DNA of 64,000 bases, taken from NCBI GenBank assembly GCA_017555875.1, contig JAFZFN010000006.1, positions 1 through 64,000 of the forward strand, read 5' to 3'. Position 1 is the stretch's first letter; each line of letters begins with the position of its first letter. The notes below the pieces were generated by a model, which ran no database searches, was not told where the DNA came from, and was given only the letters and a program-made list of their open reading frames with translations. A program made the translations under genes and the position numbers. Source of the stretch: Bacteroidaceae bacterium (lineage in GTDB: Bacteria > Bacteroidota > Bacteroidia > Bacteroidales > Bacteroidaceae). Of the stretch, positions 15,701 through 25,245 are shown piece after piece.

Positions 15701-17395
15701 TTAAAATCCTATTCTCTTGACCGCCGACTTGGAGTCGAGCTTCTCAGTAGCGCAATAGCCCTGCAGGGTGTGGAGCAGACTCTCGGGGTCGCCATGGAGC
15801 ACAGCGTGGATGGCGTGCTTGCGGGCGATGTTCTCTATCTGGCCGCCGCTGAAGTCGTAGGCCGCGGCGAGCGTGGTGGCATCGGTGGCGGTGAGCTCGG
15901 GTATCATCTGCTGCCAGATGAGGCAGCGTACCGAGGCGTCGGGCTTGTCGAAGCGTATCTTATAGAGGAAGCGGCGCTCGAAGGCGGTGTCGAGATTGTC
16001 GGCGAGGTTGGTGGTGGCGATAAGGATACCATCGAGCGACTCCATCTCCTGAAGGATGATGTTCTGGATGGTGTTCTCCATCTTGTCCACCGCATTGGTG
16101 GCGCCACTCTTGCGGATTCCGATGATGGCATCGGCCTCATTGAAGAGGAGGATGGGAGCCACCTCGGAGCGACGCACCAGCTCGCGATAGCGGTCGAAGA
16201 GAGCCTTGATGTTCTTCTCCGAGTCGCCCACCCACTTGCTCTTGATCTGCGGCACATCGACCACCATGATGTCGCGCCCCGTCTGACGTGCCAGCTGGTA
16301 TACGGTCTCGGTCTTGCCCGTGCCGGGGCCTCCGTAGAAGAGGCACGAGAAGCCGTGGCGGAAGCCGCGCTGCTGCATGCGCTCGCGTATCTGGGCATAC
16401 TGCTCGGGAGCGAAGAAGGTGCCCAGCTCGGTCACCTGACGCTCGATGGCCTCGGGGTAATACATCGGCTTTGCAGTGAGCGTGGCGTGGCCCACCACAT
16501 CGGCAATCTTCTCCTCTGCCCCACTGAGCTTCATCTCAGCCAGCAGGGTACGCTTGGCATGGGCCGTGAGGCAGTAGCTGTTGGTGTCGGCAATGCCATC
16601 GACGGAGCGGTGCTCGATGAGGCCGCGCTGCATGAGGCGATGCTCGGCACGGCGCAGCTCGCCCTTGGCACGAGTGAAGGCCGCCTTCTCACTGAACACG
16701 CCCTCCAGCTGATTGAGCCGAATGTCGTTGTCATCGTTATTGATAAGCAGATGGCAGAAGAGCAGGAGGAGCAGGAGGTTCTCACCACCGAGATGCAACT
16801 CACGCAAGTGCTTCACCATGCCTATCTGGGGATTGTCGGCCAAGAGTGTCTCCAGCTCGGCAAGCAGATCATCGGGGGTGATGGCATCATTACTGAGGTC
16901 GTCATACAGCATATTCAGCTGGTCAAACAATTCATTGCAGTCGAGCCCCTTACGCGGCGGAAGCTGGTAGGCTTCGTCGCGCTTGAGCGCCTTGATGACG
17001 GGTTGGTACACATCGAACGAGTCCTCATCGTTGACATCGCGATAGCGGAGCAGGCGGCGATGAACAAGCGCATCGATGTCCGATGCGTAGCTGAGCACGC
17101 GGATATTGCTCATGTCGAGGTGGCGGGCAAAGTCATCGTAGTCGACACGGCGGGGTCCACGCTCCATGCAGATGCAGAACAGCACCGCCTGCTGCTCGGT
17201 GATACCATAGCTGTCGGTGAGCAAGCCAATCTCGGGAGAGGCAGCGAGGAGGAAATCGTTGCTCATCTTGCTGTCCTTGGACAGCTCCACCACACGCTCG
17301 ATGGCTTCGAGCAGGGTGGGAAACTTCGCGTCTGTCATCGCACTCTTTGCCGCTTTGGTGAGCTGCGTTGCCTTAGTAGTCTTTTTGTTTGCCAT
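15701..17395 (-). CDS. AAA+ ATPase
   Basis: A 564-residue protein. The N-terminal 330 residues are helical and unrecognised. The C-terminal part is a classical AAA+ module: Walker A YGGPGTGKTETVYQL, then KSKWVGDSEKNIKALFDRYR, Walker B ILLFNEADAIIG (Asn replaces the usual Asp), sensor 1 LDGILIATTNLADNLD and the arginine finger DTAFERRFLYKIRF. Similar ATPases are common in Bacteroidales with no known role. It is led by promoter copy 6 and followed on the same strand by the LRR/TM gene. Confidence 0.8.
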   Translation of the reverse strand: MANKKTTKATQLTKAAKSAMTDAKFPTLLEAIERVVELSKDSKMSNDFLLAASPEIGLLTDSYGITEQQAVLFCICMERGPRRVDYDDFARHLDMSNIRVLSYASDIDALVHRRLLRYRDVNDEDSFDVYQPVIKALKRDEAYQLPPRKGLDCNELFDQLNMLYDDLSNDAITPDDLLAELETLLADNPQIGMVKHLRELHLGGENLLLLLLFCHLLINNDDNDIRLNQLEGVFSEKAAFTRAKGELRRAEHRLMQRGLIEHRSVDGIADTNSYCLTAHAKRTLLAEMKLSGAEEKIADVVGHATLTAKPMYYPEAIERQVTELGTFFAPEQYAQIRERMQQRGFRHGFSCLFYGGPGTGKTETVYQLARQTGRDIMVVDVPQIKSKWVGDSEKNIKALFDRYRELVRRSEVAPILLFNEADAIIGIRKSGATNAVDKMENTIQNIILQEMESLDGILIATTNLADNLDTAFERRFLYKIRFDKPDASVRCLIWQQMIPELTATDATTLAAAYDFSGGQIENIARKHAIHAVLHGDPESLLHTLQGYCATEKLDSKSAVKRIGF

Positions 17396-17431
17396 CTTTT
17401 TGAATTATGAATTATGAATTGTGAAATATGA

Positions 17432-17484
17432 TATAATATAGTAACAAAAGGGAAAAATTTCAAAAATCGGGGTAACTTTTTTTT
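17432..17484 (-). promoter_or_regulatory. Repeated promoter element, copy 6
   Basis: Near-identical to copies 1, 2 and 5, pointing at the AAA+ gene starting at 17395. Confidence 0.7.
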
Positions 17485-17531
17485 CATTGGCGTATCTTGA
17501 GACCAAAAAAATATGTACCTTTACCACATAT

Positions 17532-17690
17532 TAACCTATCATTACGACAAAAGACCACTTCGAGCAAGACCCCGCGAAGCTGAGAGCCATAATCGAGGAC
17601 AAGGCCAAGGAGGCCCGACAGCAATTTGAGCATCTCGACCTCGACGGCAACCCACAGGAGACCAAGAAGAGGGGATGGTTCAGGCGATGA
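17532..17690 (+). pseudogene. 5'-truncated gene relic
   Basis: A plus-strand frame with a clear charged helix (DPAKLRAIIEDKAKEARQQF, then TKKRGWFRR and a stop at 17688-17690), good codon usage for this genome but no start codon. It is boxed between two promoter elements of the repeated family (minus at 17432, plus at 17718). Probably the tail of a deleted gene; no family recognised. Confidence 0.45.
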
Positions 17691-17717
17691 CGGACGAGGA
17701 GAGTGAAAAAAAACCAC

Positions 17718-17758
17718 CTGAAAAATTGAATTTTCACCTTCGTGTGACTATATTATAG
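17718..17758 (+). promoter_or_regulatory. Repeated promoter element, copy 7 (plus strand)
   Basis: Same architecture in the opposite direction: ATTGAATTTTC, then about 20 bp, then TATATTATAG, 45 bases before the gene at 17803. Confidence 0.6.
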
Positions 17759-17802
17759 ATGTAAGAAACAAAACGAGTCACACTAAAGCAAGAGAAAAGA
17801 AG

Positions 17803-18288
17803 ATGGAAAAGAAAAGACTATATTTCGACATGGATGGCGTGCTGGTCAACTTCCAGAGCGGCATCGACAAACTCAGCGAAGAGGTGAAGCGCGAGTATGA
17901 GGGCCGTCTCGATGAGGTGCCAGGCATCTTCGCCCTGATGGACCCCATGGAGGGAGCTATAGACGCAGTGCACAAGCTCAACGAACGCTACGACGTGTAC
18001 ATCCTCTCCACCGCTCCATGGAAGAATCCCTCGGCATGGTCAGACAAGGTTACATGGGTGACCCGCCATCTCGACGACGTGTTTCACAAGCGGATGGTCA
18101 TCACCCACTGCAAGAACCTCTGCGCAGGCGACTACCTCATCGACGACCGTGGTAAGAATGGCACCAGTGAGTTCGCGGGCGAATGGATTGAGTTTGGCTC
18201 AGAGCGCTTCCCCCATTGGGACAGCGTGCTCGCCTACTTGCTCGACCCCAAGCAGTACACACCGACCCAGAGCAACTACGACCTGTAA
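17803..18288 (+). CDS. 5'(3')-deoxyribonucleotidase-like HAD phosphatase
   Basis: A 161-residue HAD-superfamily protein of the NT5C type. Motif I is YFDMDGVLVNF near residues 7-17, motif II is VYILSTAPW, a Lys follows (CKNL), and motif III-IV is DYLIDDRGKNGT. The family dephosphorylates deoxynucleoside monophosphates in the cytosol, limiting dNTP pools. Single gene behind a promoter of the repeated family. Confidence 0.8.
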   Translation: MEKKRLYFDMDGVLVNFQSGIDKLSEEVKREYEGRLDEVPGIFALMDPMEGAIDAVHKLNERYDVYILSTAPWKNPSAWSDKVTWVTRHLDDVFHKRMVITHCKNLCAGDYLIDDRGKNGTSEFAGEWIEFGSERFPHWDSVLAYLLDPKQYTPTQSNYDL

Positions 18289-18398
18289 AATAGTAAGAGT
18301 ATAGGAAAAGGAAGAGGATGTGCAGCTGTACATCCTCTTCCTTACATCTATTAAGCAATAGATTTGTCAACCTAACCAGGCATAAGACGATTCACATA

Positions 18399-18956
18399 TC
18401 AGAACGTCAGGTACGCCGCCAGCACAAAGGTGGAGCGGCCGAAGGCTCCCTCGATGGAGCCATGGTACTCAAAGAGGCGGTCGGAGATGGAGTACTTGCG
18501 GATGGGCGAGGTGATGTCGATGTCCAGATAGGCCTTGACGCCGAAGCTGACATTGTCGCTATAGCTTATCACGGAGCCTGCTCCCAGGCGGGCAGCAAAG
18601 CTCTGTCTGTTGAGGGCATCGCGCAGGGCGAAGAGGGGCTCGGAGGTGGCGTCGCTCACGCACTCGCCCGAGAGGTTGAGGTTGTACACACCGCCTGCCA
18701 AGAGGTACATGGCGCCCGTGTCAACGTTGCTCCGCCAATGCAGCTCCACAGGCACCGACAGACGCTTATAGCTCACTCCTACACCGTCATCGGGCACGGT
18801 GGAGTAATAACTGTAAGACTCTTCTTCGCTCTCGCTTGATATGGACGAGAGTGAGGCATAGTTGGCCGTCACCTGCAGGTTTAGCGTGTGGTTGTCGCGT
18901 CCTAAGTTCAGTCCTACCCCACCCTCAAATCCTTGGTTAATAAATACATAATTATG
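18399..18956 (-). pseudogene. 5'-truncated outer-membrane beta-barrel protein
   Basis: An open frame of about 185 codons with alternating beta strands and the aromatic C-terminal residue typical of Bacteroidetes outer-membrane barrels (SVISYSDNVSFGVKAYLDI, ending FVLAAYLTF). It lacks a signal peptide and a credible start: an ATG at 18872 would begin inside a strand, and the frame runs up to a stop at 18957-18959. Likely the C-terminal part of a porin-like gene cut off at about 18956. Confidence 0.6.
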
Positions 18957-19338
18957 TTACGCTGCGCAGCGTGACGCGTCTTTGTGCGAAATCGTGTATC
19001 TCTTTGTGCGCGTGGCGGTTGCGCGGAGTACTTTGCAGAACTTTGCAGAAGATTGCAGTAAGTCGGGATGTCAAAAATAGATGTCGTAACTTTGCACTGT
19101 AAACGATGGGTGACTCGAAACCGCGGAACGAGTCATCCTTCCGAACGAAGCGAAGTGAGGCGAATAGATCTTTGAAAAATTGAAAATTGAAAGTTGCGAG
19201 TGAGCGAGCGGGCGGAAATTTATTTACGCACTCAGCGAGCGTAGCAACTTCGACGAAGTCAAAATTGCGAGCGACGCCGCAGTTCGACAAAAGTCAAAGA
19301 AATTGGGAATGAGCCGCACGGAAGGCGAGCCACACGAG
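18957..19338. other. Intergenic stretch without a gene
   Basis: Contains short direct repeats (ACTTTGCAGA twice near 19030-19050; GAGCGAGCG-type repeats near 19200-19270) and a promoter-like TAACTTTGC near 19085, with no open frame behind it. Probably degraded sequence next to the truncated barrel gene. Confidence 0.5.
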
Positions 19339-20439
19339 TCAGTCGACCCACTGCCCTATGCCCCTCTGCGAGGCAATGAAGGCTCCTCCCACGAGGCGGG
19401 AGCCTACGTAGAAGACGGCGGACTGGCCTGGGGTGACGGCAGATACCTCTTCGTGGAAGCGGATGAGGGTGCGTCCATCGCCCGTGTCGCGCACCATGCT
19501 GCAGGGGATGGCACGGCTGCGGTAGCGGATGCGCACGGAGAGCTGCTCCTCGGCAAAGAAGCGGTCGGCATCGACGGGACTCAGCTGCTCGACGAGCATG
19601 TGGCGGGTGAGCAGCTGATGGGCGTCGCCGAGCATGACGGTGTTCTTGGCGGGGTTGAGCTTGAGCACATAGGCGGGCTTGCCGAGGGCTATGCCGAGCC
19701 CCTTGCGCTGACCGATGGTGTAGTAGGGATAGCCCTGATGGGTGCCGAGGGTGCGCCCACCCTCATCGACAAACCTACCCTGCCCCACGAGCTGGTCTAT
19801 CTGGGGACAGTGCTCGCGCAGGAAGTCGCGATAGTCGCCCTCGATGAAGCAGACCTCCATGCTCTCGCCCTCGGTGGCCTTCAGGGCGAAACCGCGGTCG
19901 GCAAGGTACTGGCGCACGGCGCTCTTCTGCATGCCGCCGAGGGGGAAGAGGCAGCGCGAGAGCACCTCTTGCCCCAGGCGCCAGAGGAAATAGCTCTGGT
20001 CCTTGAGGATGTCGTCGCCCGTGACGATGTAGTGGTGGCCGTGCTCATGGGCGAGCTGCACGTAGTGGCCCGTGGCGATGTGGGCACAGCCGAGGCGGTC
20101 GGCCCACTCGGTGAGGAGGCGAAACTTGAAGCGGGGGTTACACATGACACAGGGGTTGGGGGTGCGGCCCTGCATGTACTCGTCGATGAAGTGCTGCACG
20201 ATCTGGCTTCGGAACTCGTCGCGCACGTCGGCCACGTGATGCTCCATGCCTAGGCGCGATGCCACATCGCGGGCCTCGGCGATGAAGCGCGGAGTGCCCT
20301 CGGCATCGAGCTGCGAGGGGAGGTCGAAGACGCGCATCGTGAGGCCTACGACCTCGTAGCCCTGCTCCTGGAGGATGAGGCAAGCGGCGGTGCTGTCGAT
20401 GCCGCCACTCATGCCGATAAGTACGCGATTATCTCTCAT
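19339..20439 (-). CDS. mnmA: tRNA-specific 2-thiouridylase MnmA
   Basis: A 366-residue protein of normal MnmA length. It activates U34 of tRNA Lys, Glu and Gln with ATP and inserts sulfur. The PP-loop [11 protein letters not shown] is near residues 10-20, the catalytic Cys is in [16 protein letters not shown], the second Cys is in [14 protein letters not shown], and the GQRKGLGI segment follows. The start overlaps the end of the DUF3256 gene by 11 bases, so they are co-transcribed. Confidence 0.96.
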   Translation of the reverse strand: MRDNRVLIGMSGGIDSTAACLILQEQGYEVVGLTMRVFDLPSQLDAEGTPRFIAEARDVASRLGMEHHVADVRDEFRSQIVQHFIDEYMQGRTPNPCVMCNPRFKFRLLTEWADRLGCAHIATGHYVQLAHEHGHHYIVTGDDILKDQSYFLWRLGQEVLSRCLFPLGGMQKSAVRQYLADRGFALKATEGESMEVCFIEGDYRDFLREHCPQIDQLVGQGRFVDEGGRTLGTHQGYPYYTIGQRKGLGIALGKPAYVLKLNPAKNTVMLGDAHQLLTRHMLVEQLSPVDADRFFAEEQLSVRIRYRSRAIPCSMVRDTGDGRTLIRFHEEVSAVTPGQSAVFYVGSRLVGGAFIASQRGIGQWVD

Positions 20440-21073
20440 GGTGCACTATGAATCGTCCGTCGACCCAACGATACTGCAGGGGCTCCCGACTCACCAGAGG
20501 GGCAAGGGCTGCCCGATCATCTTCGGAGAGGAAGTCGGTGGCGGTGAGCACACAGCGCAACGAGGGCTCGTCGGGGCTGAGGTGGTAGGTGCGGAAGTAG
20601 ATGTCGAGCTTGTCCCAAGCCTGAGCGGCCGTGTCGTCGGCTGTGGCGCTACGGAAATCCTCCATCTGGGGTTCGGCAAAGAGGGCCGACGCATCTAACG
20701 GCTGCCACTGGGCATCATAGAAGGCGATGCGGCTATCGCTGACGCGGGCCTTGACGGTGGTCACCATGCAGAGGATGTGGGTGGTGTCGCTCGTGGGGAG
20801 CAGCTTCATCTCGACATCGGTGGAGGGGGTGTAGCTGATGTGGACGTAGTCGGCGGTGAGCGTGTCCATGCGCGATGTGCCGTCCATGACGTTGGTCACC
20901 ACGGCTGCCATCTGTGCATCGCAGAAGTCGATGAAGTCGAGCCGGTCATTGTGCGTGAGCAGGGGCATCACCGAGTCGGGCATCGAGGTGAGCCACTCGC
21001 GCAGGAGAGCCTGGGCCTTGACCTCAGGAAGCAGGCCGAACAAGAGAAACAGGAGGGGTAGCAGACGCTTCAT
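20429..21073 (-). CDS. DUF3256 family exported protein
   Basis: A 214-residue protein with a signal peptide ([20 protein letters not shown]) followed by the conserved DUF3256 start [20 protein letters not shown]. The family is restricted to Bacteroidetes and its function is unknown. It is predicted periplasmic. It lies between the rel gene (21 bases upstream) and mnmA (overlapping), an apparent three-gene operon. Confidence 0.85.
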   Translation of the reverse strand: MKRLLPLLFLLFGLLPEVKAQALLREWLTSMPDSVMPLLTHNDRLDFIDFCDAQMAAVVTNVMDGTSRMDTLTADYVHISYTPSTDVEMKLLPTSDTTHILCMVTTVKARVSDSRIAFYDAQWQPLDASALFAEPQMEDFRSATADDTAAQAWDKLDIYFRTYHLSPDEPSLRCVLTATDFLSEDDRAALAPLVSREPLQYRWVDGRFIVHHER

Positions 21074-21093
21074 AGTTCAAAGTAAAACGGAGT

Positions 21094-22977
21094 CTAAAAC
21101 TGTGTTCTCAGCCCATAGACCTGAGGCAATGCCGAGAGGGCATCCTTGAGCTGGCTGATGTCGTCGTGGGAGTGTACGAAGACCTCGAAGTCGGTGGACA
21201 CGATGTCGTCGACGATGGTGGAGTGGAGGTTGCCCAGGCTGAGCCTGAGCTTCTCAGACACGAGCGAGACGATGGTGAGTAGGAGCTGGTCCTTGTTGAC
21301 CGACTCGACGTGGAACTGCACAGGGAACGACATCTGCTCAAACTCGTGCATGTCGACCTCCTTCTCGATGCTGTCGCCCGACGAGGCGGCCTTAGCGATG
21401 GCTGTGCGGCAATGACACTGGTGCACCTCGATGCGTCCGTCGGGGAGGCGGAAGCCTATGACCTCGTCGCCCGAGATGGGCTTGCAGTGGGGGCAGAGCA
21501 CGAGGTCGCCCGTCTTGACGGGGTTGCGATGGAGATACTTCTGTATGCCGGCACGGGCCTTGTAGGTGACCACGTGATCGAGCCATGAGGGGTCTATGGA
21601 GGGGACATCGTCGGTGCCGATGCGCACGCGGTCGCCCTTGTTGAGCTTGGTCTTCACGGAGCAGAGCTTGTCGTTGATGATGGCAAACTTCATCTGCTCA
21701 CCCACCTTGTTGTGTATCTCGAAGGCGAAGTCGATGGCCGTGGCCCCTTTGGGGAGCATGACCATGTCGCCCTTGGGCGAGAACACGTAGATGTCGTCTT
21801 CGTAGAAGGCCGAGCGCACCTCCTCCATGAAGCCTCCGTTCTTGCCCTGGTCGGCCAGCTCCTTGAGCACGCGGCGGAAGTTGTTGATCCAGCGCTCCAC
21901 ATTGCGCTCACGACCCACGAGGCAGCCGTGATTGGAGATCTCCATCATCTCCGTAGAGGCGATGTGCACCTCCATCCAGCGCCCCTCGTTGCCCATCAGC
22001 TTGCAGTGCAGGCTGCGGTAGTTGTTGTCTTTGGGCACGTCGAGGTAGCTGTTCATGCTACCGGGCTTCTCGGCATAGATATTGGTGATGAGCGAGTAGA
22101 TGAACAGCGCCATCTCCTTCTCGGGCATGTCGAGCTCCTTCCAGTTGTCGTAGTTGATGTGCACGATGCGTATGTGCTCGACCTCGCGCAGCGAGATGTG
22201 GTCCTCGCGCATCTTGGCCCAGATGGAATGGGCCGAGCGGGGCTCACAGGTCACGGTGGCATGGATGCCGCGCAGGGCGAGCACCTCACGGATGGGCTTC
22301 ATCCAGGCCTCGGCAGCAGCGGCATGGTCGTCGACGTAGCGGGTGATGTAGTCCTTCACCTCGGCATACTCATTGGGCTGGCGATAGCGGAAACTGAGGT
22401 TCTCGAGCTCGGTCTTCACCTGATAGAGTCCGAGGCGGTTGGCCAAGGGCGCGTAGAAGTAGTCGGTCTCCGAAGCAATCTTCAGCTGCTTGTGAGGGAG
22501 CATCGACTTCAGGGTGCGCATGTTGTGAAGGCGGTCGGCCAGCTTGAGCAGCAAGGCACGGATATCGTAGTGGATGGACTGCAGCATCTGCTTGTAGTTG
22601 TCCACCTGCAAGGAGGTCTCATAGTGATTCTTCTTCTTCTTGGTCACCACGTTGACAAGCTCGGCCACATCGTCGCCGAAGAGCTCACGGATCTCCTTCA
22701 CCGTGTGGTCGGTGTCCTCGACCACGTCGTGGAGCAGGGCCGCACAGATGGGGTCGGCACCGAGGCCTATCTCATTGGCCACGATCATGGCCACCGCGAT
22801 GGGATGCAGGATATAGGGTTCGCCACTCTTGCGGCGCTGCGGGCGGTGTGCCTCTTCGGCCAGGGCATAGGCGCCACGGACACGGAGCACCTCCTCATGG
22901 GTAAATCTGCGCTTTTCCACACAATCGAAGAGCTCGTCACGGGCATCGGCCACCATCTTGTCATAATCTGTCGTCAT
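21094..22977 (-). CDS. RelA/SpoT-family (p)ppGpp enzyme, likely hydrolase-dominant
   Basis: 627 residues from the ATG at 22977, which follows a TACTTTTG promoter box; the frame stays open further upstream but only through that promoter. The HD hydrolase site is intact (SGEPYILHP, LLHDVVEDT near 81-89, KLADRLHNMRTL). The synthetase domain keeps NYRSLH but the canonical EVQIRT motif reads EVHIAS and the usual KDYI segment is changed, so synthesis may be lost. TGS (VFSPKGDMVMLPKGATAIDF), a Cys-rich stretch and a C-terminal ACT domain follow. It controls the stringent alarmone level in the cytoplasm. Confidence 0.9.
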   Translation of the reverse strand: MTTDYDKMVADARDELFDCVEKRRFTHEEVLRVRGAYALAEEAHRPQRRKSGEPYILHPIAVAMIVANEIGLGADPICAALLHDVVEDTDHTVKEIRELFGDDVAELVNVVTKKKKNHYETSLQVDNYKQMLQSIHYDIRALLLKLADRLHNMRTLKSMLPHKQLKIASETDYFYAPLANRLGLYQVKTELENLSFRYRQPNEYAEVKDYITRYVDDHAAAAEAWMKPIREVLALRGIHATVTCEPRSAHSIWAKMREDHISLREVEHIRIVHINYDNWKELDMPEKEMALFIYSLITNIYAEKPGSMNSYLDVPKDNNYRSLHCKLMGNEGRWMEVHIASTEMMEISNHGCLVGRERNVERWINNFRRVLKELADQGKNGGFMEEVRSAFYEDDIYVFSPKGDMVMLPKGATAIDFAFEIHNKVGEQMKFAIINDKLCSVKTKLNKGDRVRIGTDDVPSIDPSWLDHVVTYKARAGIQKYLHRNPVKTGDLVLCPHCKPISGDEVIGFRLPDGRIEVHQCHCRTAIAKAASSGDSIEKEVDMHEFEQMSFPVQFHVESVNKDQLLLTIVSLVSEKLRLSLGNLHSTIVDDIVSTDFEVFVHSHDDISQLKDALSALPQVYGLRTQF

Positions 22978-23120
22978 AGTCGTAGTGTTTTTTTTAAAGA
23001 AGACATGCGCAAAAGTAGTATTATTTTTTGTAAAGATGGACATGAACAGACAAATATATCGGCAGAAATTTTGCATTTCGCGCGGTTTGCACTAATTTTA
23101 TCCCCTAAAAAGAGGAAACA

Positions 23121-24392
23121 ATGCAACATACGACACGACGCAACCCCTGGGGATGGGTACCCACACTCTACTTTGCCGAGGGCCTTCCCTATGTCATCGT
23201 CATCACCCTCTCGGTGGTGATGTACAAGCAGCTCGGGCTGGGCAATGCCGAGGTGGCCTACTACACCGGATGGTTCTACCTGCCATGGCTCATCAAGCCC
23301 CTATGGAGCCCCTTCGTGGACCTGCTCAAGACCAAGCGCTGGTGGATAGTGACCATGCAGCTGCTCATGGGAGCAGGCATGGCGGGCATCGCCTTCACAC
23401 TCCCCCTGGCAAGCTACCTGCAGTGGACACTGGCCATCTTCTGGCTCATGGCCTTCAGCTCGGCCACCCATGACGTGGCCGCCGACGGATTCTACATGAT
23501 GGGGCTCGACGAGGGCGAGCAGTCCTTCTTCGTGGGCATACGCAGCACCTTCTACCGACTGGCCACACTGACCGGGCAGGGAGGCATGCTCTTCCTCGTG
23601 GACTGGCTGCTGAAATCCTCCGAGGGCGATGCGCGGCAGGCATGGATGCAGGCCTTCTACGCGGTTGCAGCTCTCTTCATCGCCGTGGGAGCCTATCATG
23701 CGTGGATGTTGCCCCGCCCACAGTCGGACCAGCAGCGCGGCATCACGGCACGAGGATTGATGAGCGAGTTTGTACGCACCTTCGTCACCTTCTTCCAGAA
23801 GGAGGGCGTCGTCCCCGCACTGCTCTTCATGCTGCTCTTCCGCTTCCCCGAGGCACAGCTGGGCAAGATGAGCATCCCCTTCCTCATGGACCCCGTGACG
23901 GAGGGCGGACTGGGCCTCTCACTCAAGGACATCGGCATCATACAGGGCACATTAGGACCCATAGGCCTCACACTCGGAGGTATACTAGGAGGATGGTGCA
24001 TCTCGCGTGGCGGCCTGAAGCGTTGGCTATGGCCTATGGTGTGGGCCATCTCGCTGCCCGACATCGTCTATGTGTACCTGGCCTACACACAGCCCACCGA
24101 CCTCGTCGTCATCTCATCCTGCCTGTTCATCGAACAGTTGGGCTACGGATTCGGATTCTCGGCCTACATGCTATTCCTTATATATTATGCACGTGGCACC
24201 CACGAGACGGCTCACTATGCCATCGCCACAGCATTCATGGCCGCAGGTATGATGCTGCCAGGCATGCTCTCGGGACTGCTGCAGGAGTGGATGGGCTACC
24301 GCGGCTTCTTCCTGTGGATCATGGCCTGCTGCGCGGTGACCTTCGTCGTATCATCGTTCCTCAAGATTGACAAGGATTTTGGCAAGAAATAG
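23121..24392 (+). CDS. AmpG-like MFS transporter
   Basis: 423 residues, about 12 membrane segments. The start (WGWVPTLYFAEGLPYVIV) and the loop SSATHDVAADGFYM are typical of the AmpG/PAT branch of the major facilitator superfamily, which imports muropeptide-derived GlcNAc-anhydroMurNAc. The next gene is a MurU-like nucleotidyltransferase, which fits cell-wall recycling. A promoter (TTTTG, 19 bp, TAATTTTA) lies at about 23070-23100, back to back with the rel promoter. Confidence 0.8.
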   Translation: MQHTTRRNPWGWVPTLYFAEGLPYVIVITLSVVMYKQLGLGNAEVAYYTGWFYLPWLIKPLWSPFVDLLKTKRWWIVTMQLLMGAGMAGIAFTLPLASYLQWTLAIFWLMAFSSATHDVAADGFYMMGLDEGEQSFFVGIRSTFYRLATLTGQGGMLFLVDWLLKSSEGDARQAWMQAFYAVAALFIAVGAYHAWMLPRPQSDQQRGITARGLMSEFVRTFVTFFQKEGVVPALLFMLLFRFPEAQLGKMSIPFLMDPVTEGGLGLSLKDIGIIQGTLGPIGLTLGGILGGWCISRGGLKRWLWPMVWAISLPDIVYVYLAYTQPTDLVVISSCLFIEQLGYGFGFSAYMLFLIYYARGTHETAHYAIATAFMAAGMMLPGMLSGLLQEWMGYRGFFLWIMACCAVTFVVSSFLKIDKDFGKK

Positions 24393-24452
24393 GAGACCTC
24401 ACCCTCTCCGAGGAGAGGGAACTCTGAGTACACGATAAATAAATCAGTTGTT

Positions 24453-25235
24453 ATGAATGCCATGATATTTGCCGCAGGGCTCGGCACACGACTCAAGCCC
24501 TACACCGACCACTGCCCCAAAGCGATGGTAGAGGTAGCGGGCAGACCCATGATAGCCCACCAGTTGCTACGTCTCAAAGAGGCTGGCTTCCAGCACGTGG
24601 TCATCAACGTACATCACTATGCCCAGCAGATCATCGACTACGTGACTGCCCACCACGGATTCGGACTCGACATCGCCTTCTCTGACGAACGCGACAAGCT
24701 GCTCGACACGGGAGGAGGCATACGCAAGGCCTTGGCACTCTTCGACGACAAGAGCCCCATACTCATCCACAACGTGGACATCTTCTCCAATGCCGACCTG
24801 AAGGCCCTCTGCGACAAGCACCAAAGCAGCGGAGCCGATGCCTCGCTCCTGGTGAGCAGGCGCAGCACCTCGCGCTACTTCATCTGCGACGACGAAGACC
24901 GCCTCATCGGGTGGAAGAACCTGCAGACAGGCGAGGTGCGCACCTCACACCTCGACCTCAAGCCCACGCTCGAGGGAGTCACCGAGGACAGCACCGCCTA
25001 CCGACTGCGTGCCTTCTCGGGCATACACATCATCTCCCCCACCCTGTTCCCCCTGCTCGAGCGGCAGGAAGAGGTGTTCTCCATCACCAACTTCTACTGG
25101 CAACAGGCTCCACATTGCCACATCGGCTGCATCGAAGCACCCGACAACTTCTGCTGGGTCGATGCAGGCAAGCCCGAGATGCTGACAAGAGCAGCAGAGA
25201 TCGTGGAAAGAGGAAAATGGAAAGATGAAAGATGA
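24453..25235 (+). CDS. Sugar-phosphate nucleotidyltransferase, MurU-like
   Basis: A 260-residue protein with the nucleotidyltransferase P-loop MIFAAGLGTRLKPYTDHCPKA at the start, MVEVAGRPMI, then LLDTGGGIRKAL and the metal site HNVDIFSN. Size and motifs match the MurNAc-1-phosphate uridylyltransferase (MurU) group rather than the longer GDP-mannose enzymes. MurU makes UDP-MurNAc in peptidoglycan recycling. It lies 60 bases after the AmpG-like gene. The AmgK kinase usually beside MurU is not in this window. Confidence 0.8.
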   Translation: MNAMIFAAGLGTRLKPYTDHCPKAMVEVAGRPMIAHQLLRLKEAGFQHVVINVHHYAQQIIDYVTAHHGFGLDIAFSDERDKLLDTGGGIRKALALFDDKSPILIHNVDIFSNADLKALCDKHQSSGADASLLVSRRSTSRYFICDDEDRLIGWKNLQTGEVRTSHLDLKPTLEGVTEDSTAYRLRAFSGIHIISPTLFPLLERQEEVFSITNFYWQQAPHCHIGCIEAPDNFCWVDAGKPEMLTRAAEIVERGKWKDER

Positions 25236-25245
25236 AAGAGTGCTC

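Noticed and set aside
15770..17410. Plus-strand open frame of 546 codons opposite the AAA+ gene
   Set aside because: The minus strand encodes clear Walker A, Walker B and sensor motifs; the plus-strand frame is Leu/Glu/Val-rich mirror sequence without domains.
19303..20253. Plus-strand open frame of 316 codons opposite mnmA
   Set aside because: mnmA on the minus strand has all expected motifs; this is a high-GC shadow.
21712..23220. Plus-strand open frame of 502 codons opposite rel
   Set aside because: It is antisense to intact RelA/SpoT motifs and runs through the divergent promoters into the AmpG-like gene.
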